This document shows, one piece after another, positions 32,701-41,595 of a DNA stretch of 64,000 nucleotides. The translations under genes and the position numbers were made by a program. The notes below the pieces were generated by a model. The model ran no database searches. It saw nothing but the letters and a program-made list of their open reading frames with translations, and was not told the DNA's origin. The DNA is from Gracilaria domingensis (taxonomy: Eukaryota > Rhodophyta > Florideophyceae > Gracilariales > Gracilariaceae): positions 62,001 through 126,000 of the forward strand of contig VCMS01000074.1 in the NCBI GenBank assembly GCA_022539475.1. Reading direction: 5' to 3'. Positions within the stretch are counted from its first letter, which is position 1, and each line of letters begins with the position of its first letter.

Positions 32701-33805
32701 GTGCAAGAGGAAGACCACCACATTGCTTCAACACAACGCTTACAGCTCCCTCATTCTCCTGGCTAAGCTGCTGATCCAATGGAAAACCGGCGTGAGTCAT
32801 TAGCATACGTCGCGCCAATGGACCTTGCGCTTCTTTCTCTATAAACTCAATCACGCTTTTCGTATGTTGACACAGAATCCGAGACCTTGTCGTGTAAATC
32901 AGACGACTGTTGCCACCCAAAATAGTTTCTAGAGTAGCTAGTTCTTCGGAAGTGATATCATTGACTGGCCATATGTCGTCTACTAGAAAGAGACATTCGC
33001 GTTGGTTGAACCACGGCGCCACTGCACAGCATACTTCCTCCAGAGATTTCATATTTCGCAAGCTTCTGGCCAAATTCTTGCCTCCAGTCAAGAGAACCAC
33101 TTTTCTCATTTCTTGGATGATCGTGAACACCTTGGCCTCATTTCCAAGCTGCATGAACAGAATACCTCCCGAGAACTTCGTCTTCACTTTTTCTTCTCTG
33201 CACACTTGGCGAAGTGCACAGGTCTTGCCAGCGCCTCCCAGCCCACATGCAATCACAGCAATGCTTCTGTTGCTCTGTTCCGACAACACTGCCGCCTTTA
33301 GTGCACTCTCAGGCGTAGAATCTGATGCGAAATCGAATGTTAAGCGCGGCGGATTCCTTGGAACATTATTCATCCCCTCCACATACGCATCGGATCCCAC
33401 ATCTTCTGGAACATTAGGAACATGTGAAGAAGTGCTGGGATTGAAATCAAGTATCTCGTTGATGTTGCTCTCACATTCATCCAGTATATGCCTCATTCTT
33501 CTCACGCGATTGGAGGCATTCGCATCTTCGATACTCGTGTGCCAATCCTGCATTTTTCTCTCGATCTCGATGAGTTCTTCTGTGAATCTCTGAAGTCTGA
33601 CATTGGAAATGAAATCAAGTCCTCCCTCGTCTTCGATATGCGTTATGATATCCACTGCCTGACGATACTTTCGTAGCACGCGTCTGAGGTGATCTTTGTT
33701 GTCATCCACAAGATCCCTACGTCGGTAGATGCTGTTAATGACCCTCTCTACCATACCCAGCCCTGCAAGAAGGTCTCCAGGTGTTGGTATGAATGCTGAC
33801 GCCAT
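29795..33805 (-). CDS. NB-ARC NTPase fused to WD40 repeats (NLR-like)
   Basis: 1336 residues in one exon. Residues 1-130 form a helical N-terminal domain with coiled-coil character. The NB-ARC module shows the P-loop GLGGAGKT (about residue 190), Walker B FLVDDIW, the sensor RLIYTTRSR, GLPLAL, and an MHD-like IHDLVLDLA near residue 490. A helical bridge follows, then from about residue 760 at least eight WD40 blades with GTxxATGSxDxTVRLWxVxxG patterns. The architecture matches NLR-type switches such as APAF-1 and plant or fungal STAND ATPases: ATP-driven oligomerisation after ligand sensing by the WD40 part. GC content climbs steeply in the last 700 bp (29.8-30.6 kb) relative to the N-terminal half. 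A decayed copy of this 3' end lies at 52.56-53.06 kb. The direct role (immunity, cell death, other) is inference. Confidence 0.92.
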   Translation of the reverse strand: MASAFIPTPGDLLAGLGMVERVINSIYRRRDLVDDNKDHLRRVLRKYRQAVDIITHIEDEGGLDFISNVRLQRFTEELIEIERKMQDWHTSIEDANASNRVRRMRHILDECESNINEILDFNPSTSSHVPNVPEDVGSDAYVEGMNNVPRNPPRLTFDFASDSTPESALKAAVLSEQSNRSIAVIACGLGGAGKTCALRQVCREEKVKTKFSGGILFMQLGNEAKVFTIIQEMRKVVLLTGGKNLARSLRNMKSLEEVCCAVAPWFNQRECLFLVDDIWPVNDITSEELATLETILGGNSRLIYTTRSRILCQHTKSVIEFIEKEAQGPLARRMLMTHAGFPLDQQLSQENEGAVSVVLKQCGGLPLALGIAGAAVRLYSEQRVENFQNAWNDYVQGCRTINDVDEERHGKLGLIVDSSLKALGNEADFKEKFEKLCIVRKKQDIPLLMLQCLWGAKDLRETMKWAKKLYDVSVVRIRREDEGRAYVEIHDLVLDLAVHRTSKEFRVECFKNLLANYKERAREMELELVDDRRSSTDLAISERRDTRLARLLKHARICFGGSEGLEMEGKVDVDAANESRREVRWAWWRFEDDSYILDNLCRVLYESGCLGELLWLLSQPNWIVVRLQDRGMYYVNEDVEWGKSALHETDSDSSSHMIHLETVRQAAQMSHTFVVRNTREAWFQVHGRLLQQAQSCERTRSFVTRIEECAPRPWAKASAGFLQQANEGLKELIDLEGEFRILCSFVRGHHVYAVLQSRVDLHGYCMWYDRKIGSQKLRKFQTEGENVADASQAAISTNLKKVAVGDVFGRVFVWDSETCLLCTTFKAHDTTIYGVALNDDGTRMATGSADSTVRLWNVENGEMVGQTLEGHTASVLCVALNRDGSRVVSGSADGTVRIWEVGSGEAVGQPLIVKQRCEAGGRVNCVAFSGDGERVVCGTGEVSGTVRSGTVCIWEVESGVMVGQPLIGDVGCVRCVAFSEDGKQVASGEDGTVRIWNAESGERVEEHRLKTRWPCICVAFNSDGTEVIYGTEDLALRIWVVGRRGRPFEPRGDDIVGVHCVAISGDGKRVVCASGDATLQVRDAASGQAVGQPLVGHTAMLQCVALSCDGTRVASGSPDGTLRVWEAESGAEVARHRLRDGVPGSVAFSGDGTRVAYTTYRLAGRPFYEYAVRVWRLRSAAAEAQRMAERAVDVWCVAMSADGSRVAFGTRGGALHVCDARSGARVCAPFQLGEALIRVGANADGTRVLCQLRSRRMALCDVQRGRRLGALLAPDDHAASSMHVTWGSRLREWEAWCWSESGPMLLGTFEHGLLRTSDGASVFRDANFRPVCEIEW

Positions 33806-34652
33806 GGCTTGTGGGACTCAGAATGCGGGCGGAAGGATTGAAAGAGTGAGGCAAATTGAGAAAGAAACGGGAGCGGAAAGTGCAGTTGGAGCTCACGCTT
33901 GAGAGATGGGGGAGAGTGTGGTTGTTGAAGCTCTGACCAGCTTTGCTGAGGCGTCGGCATGTGCATGAGTGGAGTTGTAAACCACTGCCAACGGTTTCAC
34001 CTCAAACCGTTGGTCTTGCGTGTGCCGATGGCTGCCACAGCCACCAATCTGTAACGAAAACGGAACAACACCAGAGATATTTATCGGCTATGGCCCCAGT
34101 AGAGAATGGGGCAACTTTTTCTTATCCCAATGAATTTGATGTTGGCGGCAAGGAGCTATTGCTTACTAGAGCAGCATATTCAAAACCAGCAGGCCTTAAA
34201 CTGCGGAGAGTTTAGGTACTATCGATAGTTGTGTCGAACAGGCCATTGAATTGAAATAATACACGAATAGGCAATGCGTGAAATGTGAAGAATGAATAGG
34301 GGCGCGTCTTCGTGATGTGTAGATGAACGTGCGGGCTTTGAGGAGTGTCCCACAACTCACGCGACATTGTGGCATTGCATCATCGTGATGCAATGACTAC
34401 GTCCCACAGAGCTGAAGAGAGGAAGGGCCTCAACGGTAGAGGAAGTGAGCACCAGAGTTCGTCGAAAGAATTCGCGTCAGGTCACAATCAGCCTCTGCTA
34501 TCAGCGGCGTCGCACGTGTACAACGGAAGCTAATGGACACGTAGTGCTGCTGTGATACATGTGCTCCGTGTCCAACGATGACAGTGGTGTGGAAAGAAAC
34601 TTTTCAGTTTTTGTTGAGCAATTTAGGAACATTTGCGAGCCGGCTACAAACT
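33806..34652. other. Intergenic stretch upstream of the NB-ARC-WD40 gene
   Basis: No convincing gene. It presumably carries the promoter of the minus-strand NB-ARC-WD40 gene. It ends where the left arm of the large inverted repeat begins. Confidence 0.5.
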
Positions 34653-34818
34653 TTCCCAGCAGCAACAAGCAGCTGAAGAGTCGCTGACAGCGTCCCCAAA
34701 ATTGAATTGATCTCAAAAGTTTAGTGAGTCGTTAAAAGTTTTTCCAAATATTTATCTAATACTACGAAAACGTTTTCAATTTGTTCCAAGAACGACAAAT
34801 TTCCAACGTGGACACCAA

Positions 34819-35346
34819 CTATCTACTTGTACCCAGGAGACTGTCCACGGACCGCCACTCCACCACCCCAGGCACTACCTTTGGTACCATCGGTTCCTCC
34901 GCCCCGTCAGACACCAGATGATTGGCAGAATTGCCTTCCCCAGGAAGATGGTCTGCCGACTCCTCAGCGGGAGGCCCGTGCTCCGAGCTCGGTGAATGCA
35001 CAACACTGGCAATCTCTGCGATTCGCAAGTCTAACTGACAGATTTCATCGTCGGTATCGACCCCGAGGGGAACGAGATCGCACGAATCGCAAGACAGCGT
35101 ATCTTCGTCGTCTTCCACGGGTCGATGGGTTCCTGGGAAAGATTTCCGCGAACAGGAACTATTAACCTGTCTTCCTTCATCGATTCCGAAGAGGCGCTGT
35201 GTCAAAAGCCAAATTTTAGCCTCCGGATCCACGGCCAGGGGACAAAGACCGGGCGAGCTGACTGAAAGTAACTCGTCGTCGTTCTCAGCAACCCCACCAG
35301 GGGTGAACTGGTTCGAATTTCTAGCTTCTTTCTGGGTGCTCTGCAT
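34819..35346 (-). CDS. Acidic ORF-A, left-arm copy
   Basis: 175 residues from an ATG at 35346, 55 bp downstream of a TATA box. It is acidic and Ser-rich throughout, with a motif GGVAENDDELLSVSSPGL near residue 17 and a repeated theme DDExxxLDLRIAE. No known domain, signal peptide or membrane segment. The N-terminal 55 residues align with ORF-B (GG, E, ELLSVSSPGL versus GG, E, TLSTVSTPEL), so the two are ancient paralogues. The right-arm copy (48291-48818) differs at only about three residues. Preservation of the frame in both arms argues for a real gene or a very recent duplication. Confidence 0.6.
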   Translation of the reverse strand: MQSTQKEARNSNQFTPGGVAENDDELLSVSSPGLCPLAVDPEAKIWLLTQRLFGIDEGRQVNSSCSRKSFPGTHRPVEDDEDTLSCDSCDLVPLGVDTDDEICQLDLRIAEIASVVHSPSSEHGPPAEESADHLPGEGNSANHLVSDGAEEPMVPKVVPGVVEWRSVDSLLGTSR

Positions 35347-35400
35347 GTCTAGATGTCTATGTCTAGTGCCTGTGTTTTCACACTGGAAATGTGAGCATGT

Positions 35401-35409
35401 ATATTTATG
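35401..35409 (-). promoter_or_regulatory. TATA box of ORF-A, left arm
   Basis: ATAAATATA on the minus strand, about 55 bp before the ORF-A ATG. An equivalent ATAAATATA stands before ORF-B in mirror position (36726-36733). Confidence 0.5.
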
Positions 35410-35608
35410 GGCACAGAGAAGCTCGCTATGCGCTGCTATTTCTTGGTCCCTGCGTCACAGCTCAGTTATATGACAAGAGAGCTGCCATTTCCTGTCTTGG
35501 GCCCCTCTTCTTTTGGGGGTAGTTTGGCGGAGTGTAGAAATGTATGAGCCCCCATTGTTCAATATCTCACTTCAGACCGATTTGATCGTCATAATTTTGT
35601 TTCGATCG

Positions 35609-35706
35609 CCTGTATCAGGATTCGAACCTTGAGGAAGGAGGCACACTTTAGAAGCTTCAACATTTGCGTCGATCTCGACATGGGATTTGCTACCAAGTTA
35701 TACGGG
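35609..35706 (-). other. tRNA-like segment A, left arm
   Basis: 98 nt. The ends CCCGTAT and ATACAGG can pair at six of seven positions. A pol III B-box-like GGTTCGAATCC stands near the 3' end and an A-box-like TGGTAGCAAATCC near the 5' end. The T stem is weak and no clean anticodon arm is visible, so it looks tRNA-derived, not a working tRNA gene. Confidence 0.4.
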
Positions 35707-36318
35707 TTCTGATTTCGATCAATGCTCTCGTGCATTGGGCATTTTAAGTTTTGCCAGAAAGGCCTTGAAGGATACTGCTGGAGCAGGGTTTCAATCCGGT
35801 TCCAACGACAATGCTATCGCAATATCGAAGAGGTTGGGGGATCCGCAGTTGGGGCGCGTGTATCGATGTACACGTGCACCACGTCCTATGATCAGGTCCT
35901 ATAAGGCCAAAACTTTAATTAAAATTCGAATTCGAACAAATATTTGCTTTTTAACGCAAATGAAAAACGTGTACGTTGTGGCAAAATCAGCAAAGTCGTC
36001 GAAGAAAGAGACTGCGTGCTATTCTAGCGGCTGTGTCGAAATTATTCGAAATGAACACCGTTCAATTGGTTGCCACACAAAATAAAGTAGAAATCAAACT
36101 GCATTTCTGTACAGGCGTGGAACACGCGGTCGACGTGGACACGATAACACGCGCCATGCCCGTGCCACCACTGCGGATCCCATCCAGGCGCGTCGATATC
36201 TGCGACCTGCTGGTCGCGATGCCCGCCCGCGGAACCTTCCGCCGGTGCCCCAGAGCTGTCTTTCGCGAAAGTTCTCGAAAAACGTGAAGCCCCAATTCAA
36301 CAGCGCGTAGATCGAAAT

Positions 36319-36428
36319 CCGATGGAGCAGAACTTGGTATCGAATCCCAGGTCGACTTCGACGCAATTGCTCAAGCTTTGCGCGTGTGTCTTCGTTCTCA
36401 CGGTTCGAATCCCGATGCGCACCATCGG
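36319..36428 (+). other. tRNA-like segment B, left arm
   Basis: 110 nt beginning CCGATGG and ending CCATCGG, a perfect 7-bp pairing, with GGTTCGAATCCCG before the 3' end. It is the diverged mirror counterpart of segment A. The extra bases between the T-arm-like part and the terminal stem argue against a functional tRNA. Confidence 0.4.
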
Positions 36429-36725
36429 CTGCATAACATGAGCGAATCTATTACGTCTCACGCTTCTTTGTTTTCTCTTAAATCACAGAGTATGTTTCTC
36501 ATATGCGTTGGGTCTTTCCCTCGCCTCAAACATCGCCAGTGATCTTTTGATGCGCAGGTGAGTCACATTTGGAGCAATGTGGTCTCATACATTTATGCTC
36601 CTCCACACAAACCGTAGTATATAACAGGGGCCTGATAGTGAGAAACTGAGTGCTCCATTCTCATATTTCAGAGCAAAGGGTCACGCAGCATGTAACGGAA
36701 GTCTGTTCCTCAAGTTGTCGGCTAC

Positions 36726-36733
36726 ATAAATAT
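36726..36733 (+). promoter_or_regulatory. TATA box of ORF-B, left arm
   Basis: CATAAATATAC about 90 bp upstream of the ORF-B ATG, in the same relative setting as the ORF-A TATA box. Confidence 0.45.
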
Positions 36734-36819
36734 ACGCACCCTTGTACGGGCTCTGTGGTCATATTTACTCGCCTCAGAGTGAACCATACCTATTTCCTGA
36801 GAAGTGAAGTAAAGAGAAA

Positions 36820-37250
36820 ATGGACGCGATCTCGAACCACGAGAGAGTGGCCGGTCATCGGCGTGTACGGGAGGGACTCCAGAAGAATCAGAAACGCTTT
36901 CGACAGTTAGCACGCCGGAGCTTGTGCCGATAGAAATGGGTTCGGACATCGAACTGGATGCCCTCTTCCTGGAATTCAATGATGTTTCGGAGCACGACGA
37001 GGAGACAGAGCCAGCTAAAGCCCAACCGACGGAGAAAGAGAGTTCTGCTTCTTGTGGTGCGAGCAGGGACTCAGTTCCAGAAGCTGCGCGAAGCTCGAGA
37101 AAAGACGATCATGGCAAACCAGATTTTGCCGCGGAACTTGTGGGGGCACGGGACATGATAGTCCAACAAGTCGGCGATGCTGTGAATTGGTCCGCCTTGG
37201 AGTCTGTCGTGGAGGGAAATCGGCGCATTGTTGTTAAAAGCGGAATATAA
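36820..37250 (+). pseudogene. Acidic ORF-B, left-arm copy (frame disturbed)
   Basis: The ATG at 36820 corresponds to the ATG of the intact right-arm copy (46817). Shortly after it this arm carries a 2-bp insertion (GAGAGAG versus GAGAG) that breaks the frame; the remainder (36924-37250) stays open for 108 residues. The encoded part is acidic with the motif STPELVPIEMGSDIEL and a C-terminal ARDMIVQQVGDAVNWSALES helix. The stop codon lies in the 8-bp target duplication of the adjacent miniature element. No known domain. Confidence 0.5.
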
Positions 37251-37251
37251 T

Positions 37252-37435
37252 CAGGGGTGTATTTGTGACTATCAAAATAGTAAATTGAGTAGTCATTAGT
37301 CAACAAAAATGGAAAATCGACTAGTCACAACGCTCTAATAATGAGAAACAAATAGGATTATGACTATACGTTCAGCTAAAGTAGTCAGTCAATCTCTATT
37401 ATTTGGCAAAATAGTCAGTCACAAATACGGCCCTG
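37252..37435. mobile_element. hAT-type MITE, 184 bp, left arm
   Basis: Ends CAGGGGTGTATTTGTGACT and AGTCACAAATACGGCCCTG are inverted repeats with two mismatches. The element is flanked by an exact 8-bp duplication AATATAAT (37244-37251 and 37436-37443), the hAT hallmark. It is non-coding. It sits between the convergent 3' ends of ORF-B and ORF-C. The right arm carries the same insertion with the same duplication, so it preceded the arm duplication. Confidence 0.9.
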
Positions 37436-37797
37436 AATATAATATCTTTGTTTGGCTCCGCCCTACGGTTATCTTTGGCAACTGCTTTCCTTGACTGAGG
37501 TTCACTTTTCTGTACCACAATACAAAAATGGGGCTCGCTACTGATTTTCAAAATGTGCCGATGGGATAGAAACATTTGAAATGAAATTATGTCCACTTCA
37601 GTGATGAAAACAGAAACTTCAAAGCAAGACTGATCCGAGTTTTTGTTTGCTTTCCAACCCATTCTGGGCTTTTCTGCAGTCGACCAAGCAGCTTGGATTT
37701 CTACAACGTAAACGACATGCAACTCATTATTGTTGACAATCAAATATTTAATGTCCCTGCCATGATTTTTAGTTGCAGCTCTCATGCCGTAAAGCAT
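37399..37797 (-). CDS. ORF-C, left-arm copy
   Basis: 132 residues from an ATG at 37797. It is beta-rich and mixed-charge (HVVYVVEIQAAW, CFEVSVFITEVDIISFQMF, PHFCIVVQKSE) without a recognised domain. The last residues and stop are provided by the MITE, so the original C-terminus was replaced. This copy starts differently from the right-arm copy because of an 8-bp insertion near its 5' end. Convergent with ORF-B. Confidence 0.45.
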   Translation of the reverse strand: MLYGMRAATKNHGRDIKYLIVNNNELHVVYVVEIQAAWSTAEKPRMGWKANKNSDQSCFEVSVFITEVDIISFQMFLSHRHILKISSEPHFCIVVQKSEPQSRKAVAKDNRRAEPNKDIIFRAVFVTDYFAK

Positions 37798-37807
37798 TTG
37801 AATGTGA

Positions 37808-37879
37808 CAACGAGACCCGAGTACAACAATGAACTGACTTGCAAGTTCGTTATTGTTGTACTATGTACTTGTCTCGTTG
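37808..37879. repeat. Palindrome at the inner edge of the left arm
   Basis: CAACGAGAC and GTCTCGTTG bound an imperfect inverted repeat of about 72 bp containing GTACAACAA and its complement. The homology of the two arms ends within about 10 bp of it. Confidence 0.65.
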
Positions 37880-37887
37880 CGAAACTA

Positions 37888-38912
37888 CACGGTGTACCAC
37901 ACCCACCCTAGGAGCAGCATCGTCCTGATGGGACTTGCTGAACGCGTACGGCATTTGCCGTACGGTGCAGTAGAGCTATAGGGGTAGTTGCCTGCTCTGC
38001 ATCTCCTACACTACCAAAACATAAAGATCAACGGAGTGCAAGCGAGATTGTACAAGATTGTCCTCACAAAGATAATTGTAGATTGTGATGCATCCGAGCC
38101 GCCATCTGTGCTGGAGCCTGTAGATACCCAAGCGTACAGCATGACACTGTCCTTGCTGTGTTCCTTGCTTGGGCTCGCAACAAGTGTAGACATGTAACGA
38201 AGTTTCGCCAAAAAGATGACCTTGATTGATCCAGTTCTTTCGCAGATCTAAATCGATGGGCGATTGCACTGCAATCGCTGGCCACAGTGTACAAGTACCA
38301 AAGGTACACAGCACGGACTAGGTGTGGCCTCCTCGCGCGCGGCTCGTGTGTTTTATCGCGACTCGTGTGTGATCGCGCGGCTCGCGCGTGATGGTGCTGC
38401 GGCTTTCCAAAAGCAAATTGCAGGAAAGCCGAGCCAGTCTGCTTCCTGCCCAACGATGAATGACATGGCCTGATGGCAGGAGCCCAGCAGTCGCAGTGCA
38501 TCTTCCTTCCAGATAGTTGTCCATCCATCCACAACCAGACCAAAGCGACCTTTCTGCTTCCCTTCACAATGGAGACACGAAAGACGTAGAGTTCGTTCTA
38601 CTCCGTGCAATTATAAAAGCAATGATTCCGGTACGAAAAACCAGATAGAATGCTGGAATAGGGCAGTTGTTTTCATGCAACACTCAATACTCGCGCAGGC
38701 TCATGCCTGAGGCCCACGTACCAAACGCAGACAGGACAAAGGCCTGTATCCTAGGAGACGATGCAACAATTAAACAGCATCCAACAAGAAAAGAGAAGTG
38801 TGACATAACTTCTTTATTCAGTTCATACTAAATGAGGTGCGGTAAATCGAAGCTATCTTTGGCCTGCCGCAGGCCAAAATTTTCAATTCGAAACGATGCA
38901 GAGTACGGTGTT
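37888..38912. other. Spacer sequence beside the left arm, no firm gene
   Basis: Contains a short dyad (CGTACGGC ... GCCGTACG, about 37946-37965). Minus-strand frames at 38353-38610 include FGLVVDGWTTIW, which faintly recalls the DGWTS segment of hAT transposases. It is too short and isolated to call. Confidence 0.3.
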
Positions 38913-39305
38913 CTAGTGCTTAGTGATGTGCACCTTGAACAAAAACTTGGGGAAGCACTTCTTGTACACGACGTTGACCAGCGTCTGGACGAGCAGGGTG
39001 TTGATGTTTCGGTCTTCGGTCATGAATCCATAGCATGGGTCCTTGAAGTCTAGGATAGCCTTCTTGGAGCCAAACAAGGCCACGCAGTCGCCCTCAACGA
39101 GCTGTTGGCGGTTGACGCTGATGACGTCATTCAAGAGAGCGCTGCAGAAGCACTTGCCGACCGGCCTGATCACGGCCTCGGTGAAGGCCGGGGTGCACGT
39201 GCCCACTGTCTCGGGGATTGTCGGCTCGGGCTTCGCCGGCAGGGTGGCCGGGACGGCGAAAGCGGTGGCTAGAAAAGCGAAGAAGACGATGGTGAAGGTA
39301 TTCAT
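38913..39305 (-). CDS. Small secreted cysteine protein
   Basis: 130 residues from an ATG at 39305. A clear signal peptide (MNTFTIVFFAFLATAFAVPA) is followed by a Pro-rich spacer and about 90 residues with six cysteines (GTCTPAFTEAV, GKCFCSALLN, EGDCVALFG, KDPCYGF, KKCFPKF). I recognise no named family. The even cysteine count after the signal peptide suggests a disulphide-stabilised extracellular protein. A good TATA box lies about 125 bp upstream. The gene is inside the spacer of the large inverted repeat. Its composition and clean frame support a live host-type gene. Confidence 0.65.
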   Translation of the reverse strand: MNTFTIVFFAFLATAFAVPATLPAKPEPTIPETVGTCTPAFTEAVIRPVGKCFCSALLNDVISVNRQQLVEGDCVALFGSKKAILDFKDPCYGFMTEDRNINTLLVQTLVNVVYKKCFPKFLFKVHITKH

Positions 39306-39429
39306 TGTGTTGACGGGAAAAGCACGGGAATGACTCGGCGGAGAAGATGCTGGAGATGTGGATCGGGAGGTGTAGTGGATCGGTGGTGGTGAATAGAATG
39401 TAGTGAGCTACCGGAGCGAACGGTGCGCA

Positions 39430-39436
39430 TTTTATA
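39430..39436 (-). promoter_or_regulatory. TATA box of the secreted cysteine protein gene
   Basis: TATAAAA on the minus strand within GCAATATAAAATGC, about 125 bp before the ATG at 39305. Confidence 0.55.
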
Positions 39437-40402
39437 TTGCGCTGCAGTACAGGATTCACAATGGGGATGGTCGGCTGTTCACATGAGGATATTGTTGTAT
39501 GTGATGAATTGTGTGCTCAGATGAGGGATGAAGAAATTCGCTGGAACATGTACTCGTCTTGAGCTGAGGAGCAACGTTGTGGGCTGGTGATACAAGCGGC
39601 ACATAACAGCGCTGCGAGACATGAACTGACGGGAGCGCGCCAGTGGGCAGGGCGGGAGTGATGGCGAGCGCGCGCACAAACTTGGCCAGTGGACGCGAGC
39701 CGTAAGAGCTGGAAGTAGAAAGCCGAGCGCGGATGCGGCCTGCCAGGCGGTGATGAGAGATCTGCTTTGTGCGGCCGTGTGCGGGAATTTGCGGACGGCT
39801 ACACGAGCCGGCGCACGCTCGCGGCAAGACGCTGCGGCAACAAGGCGGGTACAAGCTGGTGCCAACTGTACCTTCACTAGGGTTACCTTCATTCCTTGCG
39901 GCGCACTCGCGTATGTGAATTGTCAATTGGGCAGAACTAAGAGCTGATAACGTGTATACGCACCGAGGCTTCACGTCGCTCTCGTTCTTTTCTGGAATGC
40001 ACATAACAGGAAGAGATTGGCAGAGAGCATGATGTGCATCGGTTGGGGCCTGGTTGGGGCGCTTGCGAGAAGGATCGTCGGAATCTGGGCGAGCCATCTT
40101 ATGAGTAGGCAGCGATATATTTTGAGTACGTTTACCACAGTCAAGTACTCCCACAGAAGATGTTTTAGTCTTTACAGATTATCAGTACTCAGGTATCCTT
40201 AGGGATACCACTAGAATTTTTACCGTACATAGTGCTCTTCCCCATTGGTGACCGGTAGGCATACAGTAGATCTTTTTAGTAGTTGTGCAAGAACAGCAAA
40301 GTATCGAAGTCGATACCGTTATTCAGTCAACTCAACAACCAGTTGAGGGTACTTTCGTAGTTCCTTACACATTTATCTGACGTGGCTTATATGTGCCATG
40401 AG
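39437..40402. other. Intergenic
   Basis: A long minus-strand frame (39456-40154) is basic, Ser/Pro/Arg-rich and lacks any domain or signal; I do not accept it as a gene. No repeats stand out. Confidence 0.35.
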
Positions 40403-41043
40403 CAGGGGTGTAATGCAATATATTGCAAAATACAATAAAAATTTCATAATGCAAGGTAGTTGAGAATTGCAATTTATATTGCAGATTTATTATATAATGC
40501 AATACGTATTGGGGTAATTTCTGTATTGCACTCGTTATTGCATTATGTACAGATTCACCACGGCAATATCATTCGTAGGATGATTCTAAAAAGTTTGATA
40601 GAGTGGCATGCAAAGAAAATTGGGCAACTCACCGCGCCTGTACATTGCACATGTCGAAAATGAGCCACGATGCGCCTCGCTGTGCGTTCGTAGCAAAAAA
40701 CTTTGGGTGCAAAATTTACATATGCAAAACGTAACACGTTAGTGAAGCTAGAATTTCGTAAATACTGTTAAACCAAATTTTCCACGTTGTTCACCTCCAT
40801 TTTTAAAGAATTACATTGGACGTTAGGAGTAAAATTTTCAAGTCATTCAAAAAAAGTTAGTCTGATCTGGTTAGACCATTGCAGTGTTTTGCATGCTTTT
40901 TTAGATTTTAGATATCCCAAACATATTGCAAGTAAAAGGCGCTATTATTGCAATATACATTGCTGAAAAAGATCAATATTCATATTGTATTGAGTATTGC
41001 GAACTATCAGAAATATTTTGCAATATAATTGGTTACGGCCCTG
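40403..41043. mobile_element. hAT-like MITE, 641 bp, ATTGCA-rich
   Basis: The left end CAGGGGTGTAATGCAAT and the right end, read on the other strand, CAGGGCCGTAACCAATT continue as an inverted repeat of about 30 bp including ATATTGCAAAATA. The same CAGGG(G/C)(T/C)GTA start is seen in the MITEs of the inverted-repeat arms. The motif ATTGCA/TGCAAT recurs many times in both subterminal regions, as transposase-binding motifs do in hAT elements. No matching 8-bp duplication is left (GCCATGAG versus AATACTCG). Non-coding. Confidence 0.7.
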
Positions 41044-41249
41044 AATACTCGCAGTTACTGCAAATAATTTTGGATTTAACAACTAGGTGATAACGTATTA
41101 AATGTGGCCACCATTAAAACAGGTTTAAATCTGGTTAAGATCCTAAACTAATTTTGTAATAATGTCGAATATGATATTGCAATGACTTCCTAAGACATAT
41201 TTTAGGCTTCGTCTTATGATTATTTGCTAAAGGCCGTTATATGACTTTG

Positions 41250-41595
41250 TTAACCTCTTTAAGACGGTTCGCGTATGTCTAGTGAGCTAGACATAAGCGG
41301 GCAACATGATTGGCTAGCCGACATAACCAATCGTTGTCAGCGTGCCACTTGTCAGCTTGGCTTATGTCTAGCTCACTAGGCATAAGCAAAATTTTTTTTC
41401 AATTAGCTACAAATTCAATCCGTCTGAAATTAAACCAATAACATTCGAACTCGAGTACCACGTGTATTTCAGTCAACATGTTTTGTTACACCGCTCTCCC
41501 TCAGCCGCCTGATCGATTCATTTCTTTCCTTCTCATTGGCTATTTCTTATGTCTAACTCACAAGACATAAGAACTTTTCGTCCTAAAAGAGTTAA
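41250..41595. mobile_element. piggyBac-like MITE, about 338 bp between TTAA sites
   Basis: TTAA at 41250-41253 is followed by CCTCTTTAAGACGG. The far end reads, on the opposite strand, TTAA (41592-41595) then CTCTTTTAGGACG. TTAA target duplication with CC/CT-starting inverted ends is typical of piggyBac. Subterminal inverted repeats TATGTCTAG...CTAGACATA and CTTATGTCTA occur on both sides. No coding capacity. Confidence 0.65.

Larger units (their letters stand above)
34653..37887. repeat. Left arm of a large inverted repeat (3.2 kb)
   Basis: Nearly identical (about 99 percent over the parts compared) in reverse orientation to 45760-48984. Paired coordinates sum to 83637 from 34653 to about 36,830, then shift by a 2-bp and an 8-bp insertion in this arm to 83647 at the inner end. 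Similarity stops abruptly after TTCCCAGC at the outer edge and next to a palindrome at the inner edge. Within the arm, the halves on either side of about 36.05 kb are themselves diverged inverted copies: matching ACTGCGGATCCC cores, tRNA-like segments, CTCATACATTT boxes, TATA boxes and acidic ORFs appear in mirror order. Confidence 0.92.

Noticed and set aside
35609-36428. Functional tRNA genes in the inverted-repeat arms
   Set aside because: The B-box-like motifs and end pairing are suggestive, but the T stems are imperfect, no anticodon arm is clear and the lengths (98 and 110 nt) are wrong. They are kept as tRNA-like only.
38353-38610. hAT transposase fragment (VVDGWTTIW)
   Set aside because: A single short motif in one of several overlapping frames, without supporting neighbours.
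39456-40154. Minus-strand frame of up to 232 residues
   Set aside because: Basic and Ser/Pro-rich, without motif or signal peptide, and overlapping the promoter of the secreted protein gene.
40395-41051. 8-bp target duplication around the ATTGCA-rich MITE
   Set aside because: The flanks GCCATGAG and AATACTCG do not match, so hAT membership rests on the termini alone.
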